Positions 23,309 to 35,001 of a stretch of 64,000 nucleotides of DNA are shown one piece after another. Position 1 is the stretch's first letter. The number at the start of each line of letters is the position of its first letter. A program made the translations under genes and the position numbers. This DNA comes from Larix kaempferi. Taxonomy: Eukaryota; Streptophyta; Pinopsida; Pinales; Pinaceae. Where the stretch lies: NCBI GenBank assembly GCA_027924585.1, contig BSBM01000140.1:4728001-4792000 (forward strand), written 5' to 3'. A model generated the notes under the pieces. The model did not search any database. It was given only the letters and a program-made list of their open reading frames with translations, and was not told where the DNA came from.

Positions 23309-23950
23309 TGTTGATGTATTTGTAACTTCGGAAGATATTCACTTGTATATTGTATGTATTAAATTTTTACTTTATTGTATCCCCAATGGAGATGTATTAT
23401 TCCTCCGATTGGAAGTGATGTCAGTTGTACTTGCAAGTGTCACAAGTTATATTGTAAGTGTCGTAACTTATAATTGATGGGAGACCACCTTGGTGGGGTC
23501 GGCCCTCTATGAGTCATGTGGGTTAAAGGGTTATTAGACCACCCTAGTTGGGTCTTCCCAGTAAGCATTATTTTAAGTGGTTAATTTGGGGCCGACCTAG
23601 TTTAGTAAAGTTCAAGTGAAAGTAAAAGTATAAATAGCAAGTGTGACTCCCTCATTTGGGACATTCACTCATTCACTCACTTCGCATTAGTGAGAGAGAG
23701 GAGGAGTGCACGCAATTGGAGGAGGAGTAGCTTCTACAGACATTTATATTTTGGGGATTCATCTTGGTGATATTTGTATTGGTTCTTATTCTATCTATGA
23801 GGAATTTGCGGGGTTTTTCACCCTCTTGGTTTTCCCCAGTGAAATGCTTTGTTTCTCTTGTCTCTTGTCTCTTATGCTTGATCTGTTGTACATATTGTTC
23901 TCTTAGTTAAGATCCTAGATCATATTGAATTAAATGATGAAAAAATAACA
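23309..23950 (+). repeat. copia LTR (642 bp)
   Basis: It starts tgttgatgtatttg and ends aaaaataaca before the primer site. It is homologous to the inverse of 688-1292. TATAAATAG at 23629-23637 is the likely promoter TATA box, followed by a GAGAGAGAGGAGGAG purine stretch. Confidence 0.88.
23629..23637 (+). promoter_or_regulatory. copia LTR TATA box
   Basis: TATAAATAG lies about 320 bp before the LTR end, followed by a likely transcription start region. Confidence 0.55.
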
Positions 23951-23962
23951 TGGTATCAGAGC
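23951..23962 (+). other. primer binding site, tRNA-iMet
   Basis: TGGTATCAGAGC, the canonical complement of the 3' end of initiator tRNA-Met, directly after the LTR. Confidence 0.95.
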
Positions 23963-24860
23963 TAGCCTAAAGGAAGCCATGGTATGGCATTTATGACAGT
24001 TATTGAACTTGCGACAAATTGGAAGTTAGGGCTTGGTATAGTAAAAACCAGTCATTGTGGCAGTTTCATTATAACTCAGTTTTGGAAAGGTTTCACAACC
24101 GGAAAACTTTACAGGTCTAAGATGAAAATTTCATGTACCTTGTGTCCGAAGGAAAGCCTCATATTCGTTGTACTTTGTGAGATATGATCCGTACAAGTTA
24201 GGGTTTTTGTCTCTTCCAGAATGCAGTCCTAAATAGGTGACCTAGGAAAAAAGGTCATATCTCTAGCTAGGAAGCTCCAAATGGAGTTCCGTAAAACGTG
24301 ACAGTTAGGGAATAGACTTTAGTTTCACAAGTCTAGGTTTCAGAGGTCGTTGTTGATACCACTGGCCCGGGTTTCGGACCATGAAGATCCTAAATTTCAA
24401 AGATGCACCATAAACAATAATGCACATATTTCTGTGAAATAGAATTGGATTGTGAGCATTCTCATTTTTGGCTTGTCACTGCTGTGGGAAATTAGGGTTT
24501 TGACAAAAGTTGGAATTTTTGGAATCTAATACCACGGCTGGATAGTCCTCATCAAAATCAAAATTTAGAGACAAAGATCGAATTTTTTGGTTCAGTAGAA
24601 CCCTGGGCCCTGTCAAACCCTAGTTCGGGATTTTGATGAGGAAACCAGAATTTGACAAAAGCTGCAAATCTGAAACTTTCAAAGTCAATTTTGAGGGGCC
24701 AAATTTCGGAGATTTCAAAATTGAAGTATACCAACTTGATCAGCTTAGCAAGATGCATCTTTTCATCTAATCAGAAGTTTGAAATTCAAAGATTGAATTT
24801 TTAGGGTTTTTCTGACAAACCTTAATCCAACTCCAGATCCAACTTCACCAAATCAAAGTG

Positions 24861-25513
24861 GATTGGGTTTGTTAGTACCAGAATTTGTTCCTAGACTATA
24901 GAGGAACAATCTAACACAATCTTAACAATTTCAAAATAAAAAATGAAAAGATTTTCTTGGTTTAGAGTTTTTGGTTTTAGGTTTAATGATTTGAAGGCTT
25001 CAATATAAAGAAAGAAATTAAAAATCAACTTCAATTAAACCATGTAACATAAAGAACTGAAACCATGATCTTACTAAAGCATAACCCATCACATCTCAAA
25101 GTCACATAGGTTTCTATCTACAATACATAAGCATTCATTGAATCAAAAACATCAAAACAAGAATGAAGTTATTCTCTGTATGACCACATTGATTAGGAAT
25201 AAAAACACAGTCAAGTAATGTAAGGATGGCTTATAACATATATATATATGATCTCAGTCCTCAAACTTACATGATAAAACTTGCGAGCATATTCAATAGC
25301 ACTGTATAGTAGCTTCAAACCAAAACATCGAACCCTTGTTCATTCCCATTTACTTCCTTTTAAACATCTTTCAAATAAGTAGTTTGTAACTACTTTTTAG
25401 GTCTTTAGGTCTCAAAACAATTACCTAATCGAGCTTTTAAACTAAAGTTTTTAACTCAAACCTTAACTACTAGTTATTACATACTTGATAAAAAAAAGAA
25501 AAAAAACTAGGCA
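24861..25513. other. no gene seen
   Basis: AT-rich sequence without a credible frame. A short TATATATATA run lies near 25240. Confidence 0.4.
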
Positions 25514-25957
25514 TTAGGTAGCCTTCCTTGTAGCTTCAACCAACATTGCAATCCCTTCCAAAGCCTGAGTTCTTTTGTTGTGTTGTGGCTGCTCGACTTC
25601 CAAGTCTTTGATCTTGTCTGATAGAAGTTTGTTTCTCTCTTTCTGCTTTTGCACCTGTCTATTTAAATCAACAACTTTAGTCTTTGCTTCTCTTTTCCTC
25701 TTCAGAGCCTTCCTAGCAACACCAATTAGCTCTTGATAATGATCATTAGCTTCTCCTAAGTCTTCCCTTAAACATTTATTAAACTTTGTAAGTTTATCAT
25801 TTGTCTCATTAAGAAAAACTACTTCTGCTTGTTGTTGATTTTGGATTTTCCTGAGTCTTTCAATCTCTGAACATATATTAATTTCTCCATGCAAGTTTGA
25901 ATCCTGGGATATGGAAGGTGGAATATCCAGCTTCTTGAAGATCAACTCTTCTTCATC
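25514..25957 (-). pseudogene. coiled-coil ORF, N-terminus cut off by the gypsy LTR
   Basis: The minus-strand frame ends at 25514 and is open up to the LTR border at 25957. About 147 codons of flanking origin are rich in Lys, Glu, Gln and Leu with heptad-like spacing (for example E-I-E-R-L-R-K-I-Q-N-Q-Q and R-N-K-L-L-S-D-K-I-K-D-L), so a long coiled coil is likely. The first dozen residues of the apparent ORF come from the LTR and are not native. It may be part of the 3' coiled-coil ORF of another Tat-like element or of a host gene; I do not recognise it. The missing half is not found beyond the other LTR at 43988. Confidence 0.5.
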
Positions 25958-27634
25958 TGTTGGCCCCAAGTTGAGACAAAGTTTTGATAACACTTTTGAT
26001 AAGAAGGAAAAGCTGAGCTGAACGTAGCTCAGAAAAAGATGTAATTTTGTCTAAGTGTTGAGGGTGCTGCGAATTTGTGTGCAACATCCAAGTTTTGACC
26101 ATGCTATGAAGTTGTGTGCAGCATCCAAATTTTGGAAGTACTGCGAAGACCAACGCTGTGAGGAAGCAGTGCTGCGAAGCAGTTAGGCCATGTGGATCCA
26201 ACAAAGCGGAGTGCTAGACGAGGATTGGGTGCAGGTACCGGATGGACCAGTAGTGGTCTAATTTTGGAAAGATGCTTTAGGAGTGTCGAGCGGCAGGCTC
26301 GATCAAATCAGGAAGGCGGCCAATGCATGAGTTTGTTAAGGAAAGGATAGCTCAAGGAAAGCGATGGCTTGGCATGCCTAATGGGAGAGACCGTTAGAGA
26401 TGAACGGTTGAGTGAAAGTGACCTGTTGGCACACGTGCGACAGGAAGGCCGATAGCGACAGAATGAAGACGTGGAGAACTGCCACGATGAAGCAGACGCT
26501 ACCAAATTCCAGCAAGCTAGTTTAGGGAAACTGGCACAGTTTTGTAAACTCTAAGGGTTTTTGGGTTTAGGTCTTTGGCATTGTAAAGACATGACCTTTG
26601 GGCATGGTCTATTTAAGAAGACAATTTTGTATGGGATGGGGTTACTTTTGGGGGGTTACTTGTTGTTGTTACATTTTTTGGGTTTTGGATGTTGTATTGT
26701 AAAATCTCTTTAGAGTTGAAAAGATTGTAGAGGCTCTGCAGCTATGTGTGCAAAGACCTATCTGAGAGGAAGGAGAGTCTGCAGGTGAGTGCGTGGACTA
26801 AGAATGGTTGTCCCCATCCCTTTTAAAGATATATATTACCAACTGTTCTTGTGGATGTAGCTTCCCGTCCGGGGGAGTCAACCATGTTAAATATCATGTT
26901 GTGCGTTTGTGTTTTATGGATGAATGATTATCTATGTTTTCTGTAAATGAATGTCTAGATGTTTCCTTGCATGCTGTTATGAGAGAACTGCTGTATGCAT
27001 TTGCCATCAGAAGAAGTATGGAGATGATATGTTAAGTTTTGCATGAATAGATGAATGGTGAACATTTATTTTATGTTTGAGAGCAGTGAGTCAGTTAGTT
27101 TCTTAAGTGTTAAGAGATCACTCAAGTACTTCCTTATGCGCAATAGAACAAATGCATAATAGTTAGATTGTGTCAGTAGAATGTGCTCAAATCATAACCA
27201 TACCAAGTGGGTGAATGAATAGTAGATGGATAATCGACTGAGTAGTTGAATGAGTGGATGAGTGATACTCATGTCAGTGCCTTAAGCGTTTTCGAACACT
27301 TCAAGTATAAGCTGAATGGTATTGTTCACAATCCCAGTAGAAGTCCCGCAGTAGAATAATAGAGTGGTGTGGACTGCAGCATTGTCCATCGCTACGCAGT
27401 CCCCCCTCGCAGCATATACCCCTTGTTGAGCTATGCAGTACGTCCGTCCAAGCAACTCGTCACTTACTGTGGAAACCTGATTCCGCAGTACCCCATAGAT
27501 ACACCTCGGGTGAGACCTCAACCTGCTCGCAGGTTGTTGCCGAAAGGGCCGGTGCGGAGGGGTTTTCTTAGTCAAAGGGAAACCGTGAAGTACCTGGGTC
27601 TTATAGAAAACCTCTAGGTCAGTTATAGCCAACA
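25958..27634 (+). repeat. Tat-type 5' LTR (1677 bp)
   Basis: It begins tgttggccccaag and ends gttatagccaaca. It is homologous along its length to 42313-43988 and in part to 1293-2682. A weak TATA-like 'tctatttaag' lies near 26607. Minus-strand frames at 25953-26204 and 27282-27788 are by-products of this repeat. Confidence 0.92.
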
Positions 27635-27636
27635 AA

Positions 27637-27653
27637 TGGTTCCGTTGCCGCAC
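27637..27653 (+). other. primer binding site (Tat/Athila type, degenerate)
   Basis: TGGTTCCGTTGCCGCAC lies two bases after the LTR. It resembles the TGGCGCCGTTGCCGGGG site used by many Tat and Athila elements, with a few mismatches. Confidence 0.65.
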
Positions 27654-27680
27654 TAGAACCCATGATGAGTTGCAACCGTA

Positions 27681-28106
27681 ATGTGTGACGAAGAATACCA
27701 GTTCCCGGAAGGCTCTGACAACTGGCATCCTGAAAAGATAGAAATCCAAGCTTGGTGGGACAAGATCACAAGAGATTTTGCAAGGCAAGAGAATAGAGAT
27801 CCGTGTCTATGTGACACACAATGGTTGGATAGATATCTGTGGAAAGATATTCACGAGATTTTTTGGGCATCATTTCCAAACAAGCTGCACGCGTGGATCT
27901 CGCGGCTCACAGAAAAGAAAACATATTTTCAAGGAGGAGTTCCTATAGAGTGGACTCCTAAGCTCATAGCGCAACTCAAAGAAATAGACATCCTGTTGAC
28001 ACGTGCAGTTGATTTTTGGGTCGATCATATGCTAGAAGGATTCGTAATAGAATTTGCTGTAGACACACTCAAATCCTACAGCCAAGTAGAAGCATACTTT
28101 TTCTGA
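27681..28106 (+). CDS. ORF1 of the Tat element, unknown function (141 aa)
   Basis: An open frame from ATG 27681 to TGA 28104-28106, starting 28 bp after the primer site and ending 100 bp before gag. The protein is rich in Trp and in charged residues (W-W-D-K, Q-W-L-D-R-Y-L-W, W-T-P-K-L-I-A-Q-L) with a helical look. No zinc, protease or gag motif is visible. The position between primer site and gag matches the extra ORF1 that defines Ogre-type elements, whose function is unknown. It is the only element gene here without an internal stop, but it may simply be short enough to have escaped. Confidence 0.6.
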   Translation: MCDEEYQFPEGSDNWHPEKIEIQAWWDKITRDFARQENRDPCLCDTQWLDRYLWKDIHEIFWASFPNKLHAWISRLTEKKTYFQGGVPIEWTPKLIAQLKEIDILLTRAVDFWVDHMLEGFVIEFAVDTLKSYSQVEAYFF

Positions 28107-28206
28107 GGATTCCAAGGTAAGTTGCTGAACAATGTCAGTCTATACATTAAGATGTTGTTAGATGAGAAATGTGTTTTAAGAATGCAGTAATATTCTTAAG
28201 TCTGTC

Positions 28207-29822
28207 ATGGTAAACAGTATATATAGTGATTCTGATGAAGATACCCATAATATTAGAAGTGGTAAGAGATATAAATTTAATAAGAATCTTGGAGGCCCTA
28301 GACTCCATATCAATACTGAGATTCCTTGTGACCTTGACAACGAAGCCGCACCACCATTTACCCCTGCGAACCCACCGGCTGCAGAGACCACACCACCTTT
28401 ATCTCAAAACTCACCCGCTACGCAGCCCACCCCACAGAATACTCAGCCCAGTACGTCTATCCCGATAAGCCCATTTGTTTTCACTTCACAAAGCCCTTTA
28501 CAGCAGCCGCGCACTAATCCGGGCACCCCACTACCTAATAGGACAATGGAAAACAAAAATATGAAGCTACCGATATTCAAAGGAACTGGCCTAGAAGACC
28601 CTAACCAGCATTGGTTCCTTTGCGAATCCGTATGGAGTGTAAGACAAATCCAGGATGATGCCGTGAAGAGAGATCAGCTCATCACCACTTTCAGGGATAG
28701 AGCTTTACATTGGTTCATGAAGTACTCTAACACAAAGCTGAGAACCCTCGCAGAAATTAAAGCTGCGCTTGTGGCAGAGTTTAAGAAACCCAAATCTGAA
28801 TCTCAGTGTCTAACCGAGTTGAAAGAAATAAAGCAGAAACTGACTGAAATGGTTTGGGAGTTTGATCAGAAGTTCAAAACCCTATTAGACCAAGTGAGCT
28901 TTGTTATAGCCCCGGAATAGCACAATGAATGGTTCATTACTGCGTTGTTGCCCCATATTAGATTACCATCGATTCAACAGAAGGTTACTTCATAGGCAGA
29001 GGCCTTGGAAATCGCAATGAATCTAGAGGCTTCGTCGATTAGTGAGACTAGTTCTGGGATGTCTCAGATCCAGAACCAGCTGACCACCCTGACACTAGAA
29101 CTGTAAAGCATGAAGAATAGAAAAGAACAAAGGTATGAACCTAGACCTGAGGTCTGGTGTACAAGCTGTAAAGGAGAAGGCCATGACCGGGAGCATTGCC
29201 CTTTGTTCCGCGACTATCTTAATAGTGGTGCGCCCAACACAATAAATCAGAATCAGACCCCATGGTGTGAAATTTGTAGAACCACAGGACACAAGCCTAA
29301 AGACTGCTATCTCATACAAAAGTATGTGAAAACACCTAAAAATTTATACTTCACTTTCTGTAAATCAGTTGGACATGATGAATCCAAATGCCGAGCATAT
29401 GAGCTAATGAATGAAAAAAAACAAGATATGGACTCAATGAGAGGCGTTGGCTTCTTCCACGTACAAGAAGATAACCAACCAAAACAAGAGAATTCACGAT
29501 ATGACCAAGGAGGATACAGAGGTCATGGTGCTGGATACCGCGGCAGAGGAAGAAATGTTGGCCCGGTGCAGGGAAGAGGCCGCGCCAGGTTATTTGATAT
29601 AATTGTGGCCAGCCAGCTCACGTATCTAGAGATTGTGTTAACCCATGCACTACATGCAATTACTGTAAATCATTCGAGCATGTTATTGAAGATTGCCCAG
29701 TGCTAGAGGTGGAAATGCAGAAAAGAAGATGGACGGACGCACCAAACACAAACGTCCAGTGGATCGCAGTAGAGAGCAAACTAGTAGACCCGAGCATTAA
29801 TGTGGTCATGCGTAGTGGCACT
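28207..29822 (+). pseudogene. Tat-element gag with multiple CCHC knuckles
   Basis: From ATG 28207 an acidic start is followed by a long Pro/Thr/Ser-rich linker and a retrotransposon gag domain (LPIFKGTGLEDPNQHW, D-R-A-L-H-W-F, about residues 115-235). Stops at 28918, 28993 and 29104 interrupt it in the same frame. Then come CCHC knuckles: C-T-S-C..H..C and C-E-I-C..H..C are complete (29158-29300), a third (29359-29391) lacks its first Cys, and after a frameshift near 29590 a fourth (first Cys replaced by TGA) and a complete fifth C-N-Y-C..H..C (29659-29700) follow. An RGRGR-type stretch precedes the frameshift. Normal role: particle and RNA packaging. Confidence 0.82.
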
Positions 29823-31484
29823 TAGACAGGCCGCGATAGGGGGGCAGAAGCTTCCATGTTAGGGGAGGCTCACACAAAGAAAATCCCTCTTGAGACAGTA
29901 TGGATAAGGAAAGCTCCAGGAAAAATACCTGCTCTCGACCTACGAAAGAATAAGGAAGTCTTTATCGATGCGCGGGATACCTTCAGAGAACCGGCAACAG
30001 AATCACAGACTGCGCCGCATGTTGAAGACATGCTAGCGGCCTATGAAAAAACAAGCACTGCAACAGATGTCAGCACCTTCATTGTGCAGCTCCTGCAAAG
30101 CTGCATGAAGCTACTCAAAAGTGAAAATGCCATAGTAGAGTTGCAGAAGCTCATAAACCAGTATGAGCCGCAGACCAAAACAAAGACTTCTGATAGCGCA
30201 GTACATCACATAAGGAAGCATAAAAGAATAGGCCGAGAAATGAGGCTTACGACGTAGATTGGAGATTTTGAAATGGATGAAGTCATCCTTGACCTAGGAT
30301 CCTAAGTAAATGTCTTGACTAAGCAGACATGGCAGCAGATGTGTCGACCAAAGTTGTCATGGTCACCTATGCAATTGAGAATGGCTAACCAAGAGAAAGT
30401 CATACCTTTTGGACGGTTAGCTGACGTGATAGTCGACATCGATGGAGTCCAAAGTCATGCAAATTTTGAAGTTATCGAGATTGTGGATGATAGTCATCCT
30501 TTTCCTGCACTGCTAGGAATTGAATGGGCTATTGATAACTTGGCTATCATAAATTTGAAGACAAAGAAGATGATATTTGAAGGAAAGCATCTTAGGGTCA
30601 TCTTACCATTGGATCCTGCAGATGGTGACAGATATAGCAAGCTGATTCAGGAGGAATCCAAGGCTCAAGACTTGGACAGACTATACCAGCTCACAGCGAG
30701 CCAGGAAGATTACATTAATCCTACTGTAGATGGTACACTCAGTTGGAGATGTGACAGCTTCTATGTCTCTGATTTAGAGGCAGGACTGGAAAATTGGCAA
30801 AGCCGGATGCATGAAGTATCAGCAAGAATGTGCGCGCAAGTTACGAAATCACTCCGCTGGATTGGAAAGGAGGTAATTCCTATTCCCATATATGATGGTT
30901 CTGCTAATGTTTACAATTTCATCCAGGAATATAAAGGAGCCATTACAGATGAGCACAGATTACTAGCATTGGATATGGCACTGCGCGACACACCTGTCAG
31001 ATGGTGGAATGCACACAAGAAGACATTGACCACTTGGGATCAATGCAGAATTAACACGCAGATTCAGTTTGTTGACCGGGTTACCTTACCCTTTGAAACG
31101 TTTAATGGACATACAGATCCTAGTCAACATATTGAAGTCTGTTCGCAAGCATGGGTGGAAATCCCACACACAGAATGGGTGCATCTAATTTTATATATGC
31201 TAGATGATGACATTCCAAAGAAATGGTACCTAGACCTGGAGTTGTGCAGAGAAACCACTGATTGGGACATGCTGACTTCGAACTTCCAGAGGGACTTCAG
31301 CTTTGATGATGAGAACCTGTTGATCCATGATGCGTTGCAGATAATTAAGGAACGCATATTCAGGAAGGACTGCCCTCATAGAAATATGACATTGGAGGAA
31401 TTCTTGGGGCAGATCGCGTTCCTGCGCACCTACAGTCAGAATGGAAGGAACACGAAGAACACCTCATCGAGTGTTACAACCTAG
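29823..31484 (+). pseudogene. protease and second gag-like domain
   Basis: This region is one frame with stops at 29823, 30255 and 30303. The protease active site D-L-G-S (from 30291) is followed by V-N-V-L-T, and I-V-D-D-x-x-P-F-P-A-L-L-G-I-E-W around 30480-30530 is the flap and domain end of a pepsin-like retroviral protease. From about 30880 to 31360 lies a separate domain with R-W-W-N-A-H-K-K, a G-H-T-D-P-S-Q-H-I segment, W-V-H-L-I-L-Y-M-L-D and T-D-W-D-M-L-T-S-N-F, which reads like a capsid or retrotrans_gag fold placed between protease and RT. It is not part of the usual gypsy order. Confidence 0.75.
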
Positions 31485-31597
31485 CTGAAGACATCGATGA
31501 TTGAAATGAAGACGATGATGATGATACGCACAACATAAACATACCTGAATCAGAGGGTGTGCGTGATGTCGAGTGACCTCCGTTAGAAATCCCAGAT

Positions 31598-33090
31598 ATG
31601 AGCAGACCAATAAAAACACAGAAGGTGAATATTGGCACAAGCGAAGAACCGAAGTTTGCAACAATCGAAGACTATTGGGATGATCAGACTGTTGCAGAGA
31701 TCGTAGACACTCTACATGAGTATCAGGAGCTGTTTCCGACAAAATTTACAGAAATGAAAGGCATTTTGGGAGACCTAGGGGTCATGAAAATACCTTTGAA
31801 GCCAGGCGCCAAGCCTATGAAGTAGAGACCATACAGATTAAATATGCGCTATAAATAAAGAGTACGCGCAGAGTTGGATAAGATGCTTGAAGCAAGAATC
31901 ATTGAACCTGTCGAGGAATCAGAGTGGATTAGTCTCATGGTTGTTCAAGACAAGAAAGGGAAGGGTGAGATCAGGATTTGTGTGGATCTCAGAAAACTGA
32001 ATGATTCTTCCATGCATGACCCATTCCCTACTCCTTTCATGGACGAAGTGCTTGATAATGTTGGAGGGAATGAGGCCTATTCCTTTACTGATGGTTTTTC
32101 GGGGTATCATCAGATAAGGATTGATCCCGCAAATAGACATAAGACAATTTTGCTACAGAATGGGGGTCATTCCAGTACACAGTAATGCCCTTTGGCCTGA
32201 AGAACGCACCTGCCATATTTTCCAGAGTGGTCGTCGCACCATTCAATGAGTTTATGCATAAGTTTCTCGAAGCCTATTTTGATGATTGGACTGTGTTTGG
32301 TCTATTGAAGAACCATTATCCGAACCTCAGAATGATGCTTGAGAAGTGTCGATAGCATCATATCTCTTTAAATCTAAAGAAGTGTATTTTTTGTGTTCCT
32401 TATGGTTTTCTACTGTGGCACATTGTTTGTAAGTAGGGATTGATGGTGGACCCTACGAAGATTACCATTATTGTGAACTTGCCAACACCAAATGCAATCA
32501 AGATGTTGCGCTCTACCTTAGGCCATACTGAATACTATAGGAAATTTATAAAGGGTTACGCATAGATAACTGCAGCAATGGAGAAGCTGCTAAAGAAAGA
32601 CAGACCATTCATTTGGAACGCAAAATGCGAACAAGGTTTTGATACACTAAAAGAAAAGATGGTGATTGCACTGATTCTAGTCTTTCCAGATTGGACAAAG
32701 CGATTTCATGTCCTTGTTGAGGCATCATGCATTTCCCTGGGAATCGTATTAGCTCAGCCAGGAGAAGGAGGTATTGACCATACTATTGCATTCTCGAGCA
32801 GGAATCTCTCAACAGCAGAAAAAAAAATATACTACTACTGAGAGGGAAGGTCTTACGATGGTATATGTAGTACTGAAATTCAGACATTACTTGCTTGGTG
32901 CGCACTTCATTATGTTCACTAACCATTCTTCGTTGAAATATTTGGTCAATAAGCTAGTGTTAGGGAGACGCATATGCAGATGGCTACTGCTGTTCCAGGA
33001 ATATGACTTTGAGATTATTGTTAAGCTAGGTAGACTGAACTTGGGACCTGATCATCTTTCAAGGATTGAGTTAGGAGAAGAGCCGACGAA
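31598..33090 (+). pseudogene. reverse transcriptase and RNase H (gypsy)
   Basis: RT begins with the E-Y-Q-E-L-F-P and P-Y-R-L-N region. R-I-C-V-D-L-R-K-L-N and F-T-D-G-F-S-G-Y-H-Q-I-R-I follow (31970-32120). A one-base loss near 32150 shifts the frame before M-P-F-G-L-K-N-A-P and the catalytic Y-F-D-D (32275-32286). RNase H starts near 32700 with V-E-A-S where D-A-S is usual, so the first catalytic Asp is Glu (32719-32721). The frame changes again in an A-run near 32820, and the D-H-L-S-R motif ends the domain near 33065. These domains copy element RNA into DNA. Several stops also occur (31823, 32353, 32434). Confidence 0.88.
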
Positions 33091-34420
33091 CATTGAAGAC
33101 AGTCTTCCTGATGCAAAACTATTCGCTATACAGGTTGCCGATGATTATTATAAGGATATCATTAATTTTCTGACAATAGGGCTGGCACCGCAGGAATTAT
33201 CTGTCCAGCAGAAGAAGCAGCTAGTGGTGCGCACCGCAGACTTCACTATAATTGCAGGTGAGTTATACAAACTTGGGCTGGATGAAGTCCTGCGCAGATG
33301 TGTACTAGATCATGAGAAACCGTTTATTCTAGCAGATGCGCATTTAGGGATCACGGGAGGTCACTATGCAGGAAGGGCTACCGCACAGAAGATATTGCGC
33401 ACAGGGCTATGGTGGCCCATGATCCAAAAAGATTCCAAAGAACACTGCAGGAACTATGATGTCTGTCAAAGGACAGGGAAACCTTCATGAAGAGATGAGA
33501 TGCCATTGAACCCACAATTGACCTTGTAGACATCTGAAAAATGGGAAATTGATTTTGTGGGTCCTATAAACCCACCAGGGAAAAGAACTGGTGTGAGGTA
33601 TATTATCACTGCTACTGATTACCTCACCAGATGGGCGGAAGCAAATCCAGTAAAGGACTGCAGCACCAGTACTGTTGCTCAGTTCATTTTTTAAGAAATA
33701 TTGTCAAGATTTGGCTGTCCAAAGATTTTGATGAGAGACCAAGGTACTCACTTTTTAAACAAGACCATTAAAGCACTTATAGAGGAATTCCACATTCGTC
33801 ATTAGTGCAGCAATCCATATCATCCACAGGAGAATGGCACTGTTGAGGATTTCAATAAAATAATGGAGAACACACTGACTAAAGTTTGCAATGTGAATAG
33901 AGATGATTGGGACCTGCGTGTCTCCTCTGTGTTATGGGCATACAGGACCACATGCAAGAAATTGACAGGACATACACTTTTTCAGTTGGCTTATGGGAAG
34001 GAAGCTATAATGTTAATGGAGTACATTGTCCCTAGCTTAAGGATTGTTGCGTTCACAAGGATGGCAGACCGTGCAGCACTAGAAGAAAGATTGCTACACC
34101 TCGTTGCATTAGAGGAAGATCGCTTCATTGACGGCTTCCACCAGCAAGCTCAGAAGGACTATGAGAAATCCTAGCATGATCGCCATATAAAGAACAAGTG
34201 CTTTCAGGTAGGTGACTTAGTCCTCTTGTATGATAGAAAATTCATGAAGTTTCCCGGTAAATTTAAGATGCATTGGCTTGGCCCATATATTATGATACAT
34301 GTTACTAATACTAGTGCAGTCCAGTTAGCCAATTTAGCTGGTGATACCCTACCAACTTTGATAAATGGAAGCAGACTAAAGTTGTATCATGATAGTCCTG
34401 CTTCGCAGAATCCTGAATAA
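33091..34420 (+). pseudogene. integrase (gypsy, no chromodomain)
   Basis: The N-terminal zinc region has the two His (H-L-G-I-T-G-G-H-Y) but C-R-N-Y-D-V-C, with a Tyr where a zinc-binding Cys is expected. The core keeps the D,D-35-E triad: Asp 33551, Asp 33737 and Glu 33845, with 35 residues between the last two. Stops lie at 33487, 33526, 33692, 33803 and 34172. The C-terminal part has the G-D-L-V-L and F-x-x-x-W-L-G-P-Y-I signature and ends at 34418-34420. This enzyme would insert the cDNA; this copy is inactive. Confidence 0.88.
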
Positions 34421-34549
34421 CAGGCAAAGGAAGAAATTTCTAAGTGCCAAGTACAGTTGAAATTGGATACTAGAAATGCAAAGGAGTCTGTACATGTATG
34501 ATAAGGAGAACAATGTATGTACCGCGCAGCACTGTTGAAGCTACGCAAG

Positions 34550-34586
<37 letters not shown>

Positions 34587-35001
34587 TTTGAAACCACGCA
34601 GTTGAAAAATTTTGGCACTGTGAAGTAATTGTGGAGGATTGCAGATGGCTTGCCACGTAGCTCGACACAGCAATAAGAAAAATAGTCATTACACTGCTTT
34701 TGAGAAAAATAGCCATTAGGTGACCGTTGCAAGCACTCGCTTCAGCATTTAACGAAAAGATAGACGTTCTGAACATGCTGATGATGGAAGGGACTGAAGG
34801 ATTCATTCAAATTGGACAATGGACACCTCATTAAATGCTCATCTAGCCGTTGGAAGGCACGAGGGGACTCAACTGCACCTATAAATAACACCACATAAGT
34901 ACTCGCGGGCGTTACCAGACACTTAGAATTTTCATCCGTTGACTCTTGTATTAGCAATCCTTAGACATATTCCTAAAACCGTTTCCTACTCTCACCAATG
35001 A
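34421..35001 (+). other. non-coding spacer between integrase and the 3' ORF, with (AT)n
   Basis: No credible frame. An (AT)n run of about 31 bases lies at 34553-34583. Such a spacer before an extra 3' ORF could hold a subgenomic promoter or splice acceptor; I see only weak candidates. Confidence 0.5.

Larger units (their letters stand above)
23309..24860 (+). mobile_element. truncated Ty1/copia: 5' LTR plus leader
   Basis: A complete 642-bp LTR, a perfect primer site and about 900 bp of leader homologous to the leaders of the two minus-strand copia elements. Homology fades at about 24860, just where the gag start would be expected, and neither gag, pol nor a 3' LTR follows in the next kilobase. 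The right part has been deleted or replaced. Confidence 0.85.

Noticed and set aside
23951-23962. tRNA gene fragment
   Set aside because: The 12-base match to the 3' end of tRNA-iMet is a primer binding site at the LTR border. No cloverleaf can be drawn.
25953-26505. Minus-strand ORFs in the Tat LTR
   Set aside because: Antisense frames of an LTR with no conserved protein features.
27282-27788. 168-aa minus-strand ORF
   Set aside because: It spans the LTR end, primer site and ORF1 start in antisense. The LTR part recurs at 43666-43989 with another end.
34553-34583. (AT)n run as functional element
   Set aside because: Simple dinucleotide slippage; ORFs reading Ile/Tyr repeats across it are not genes.
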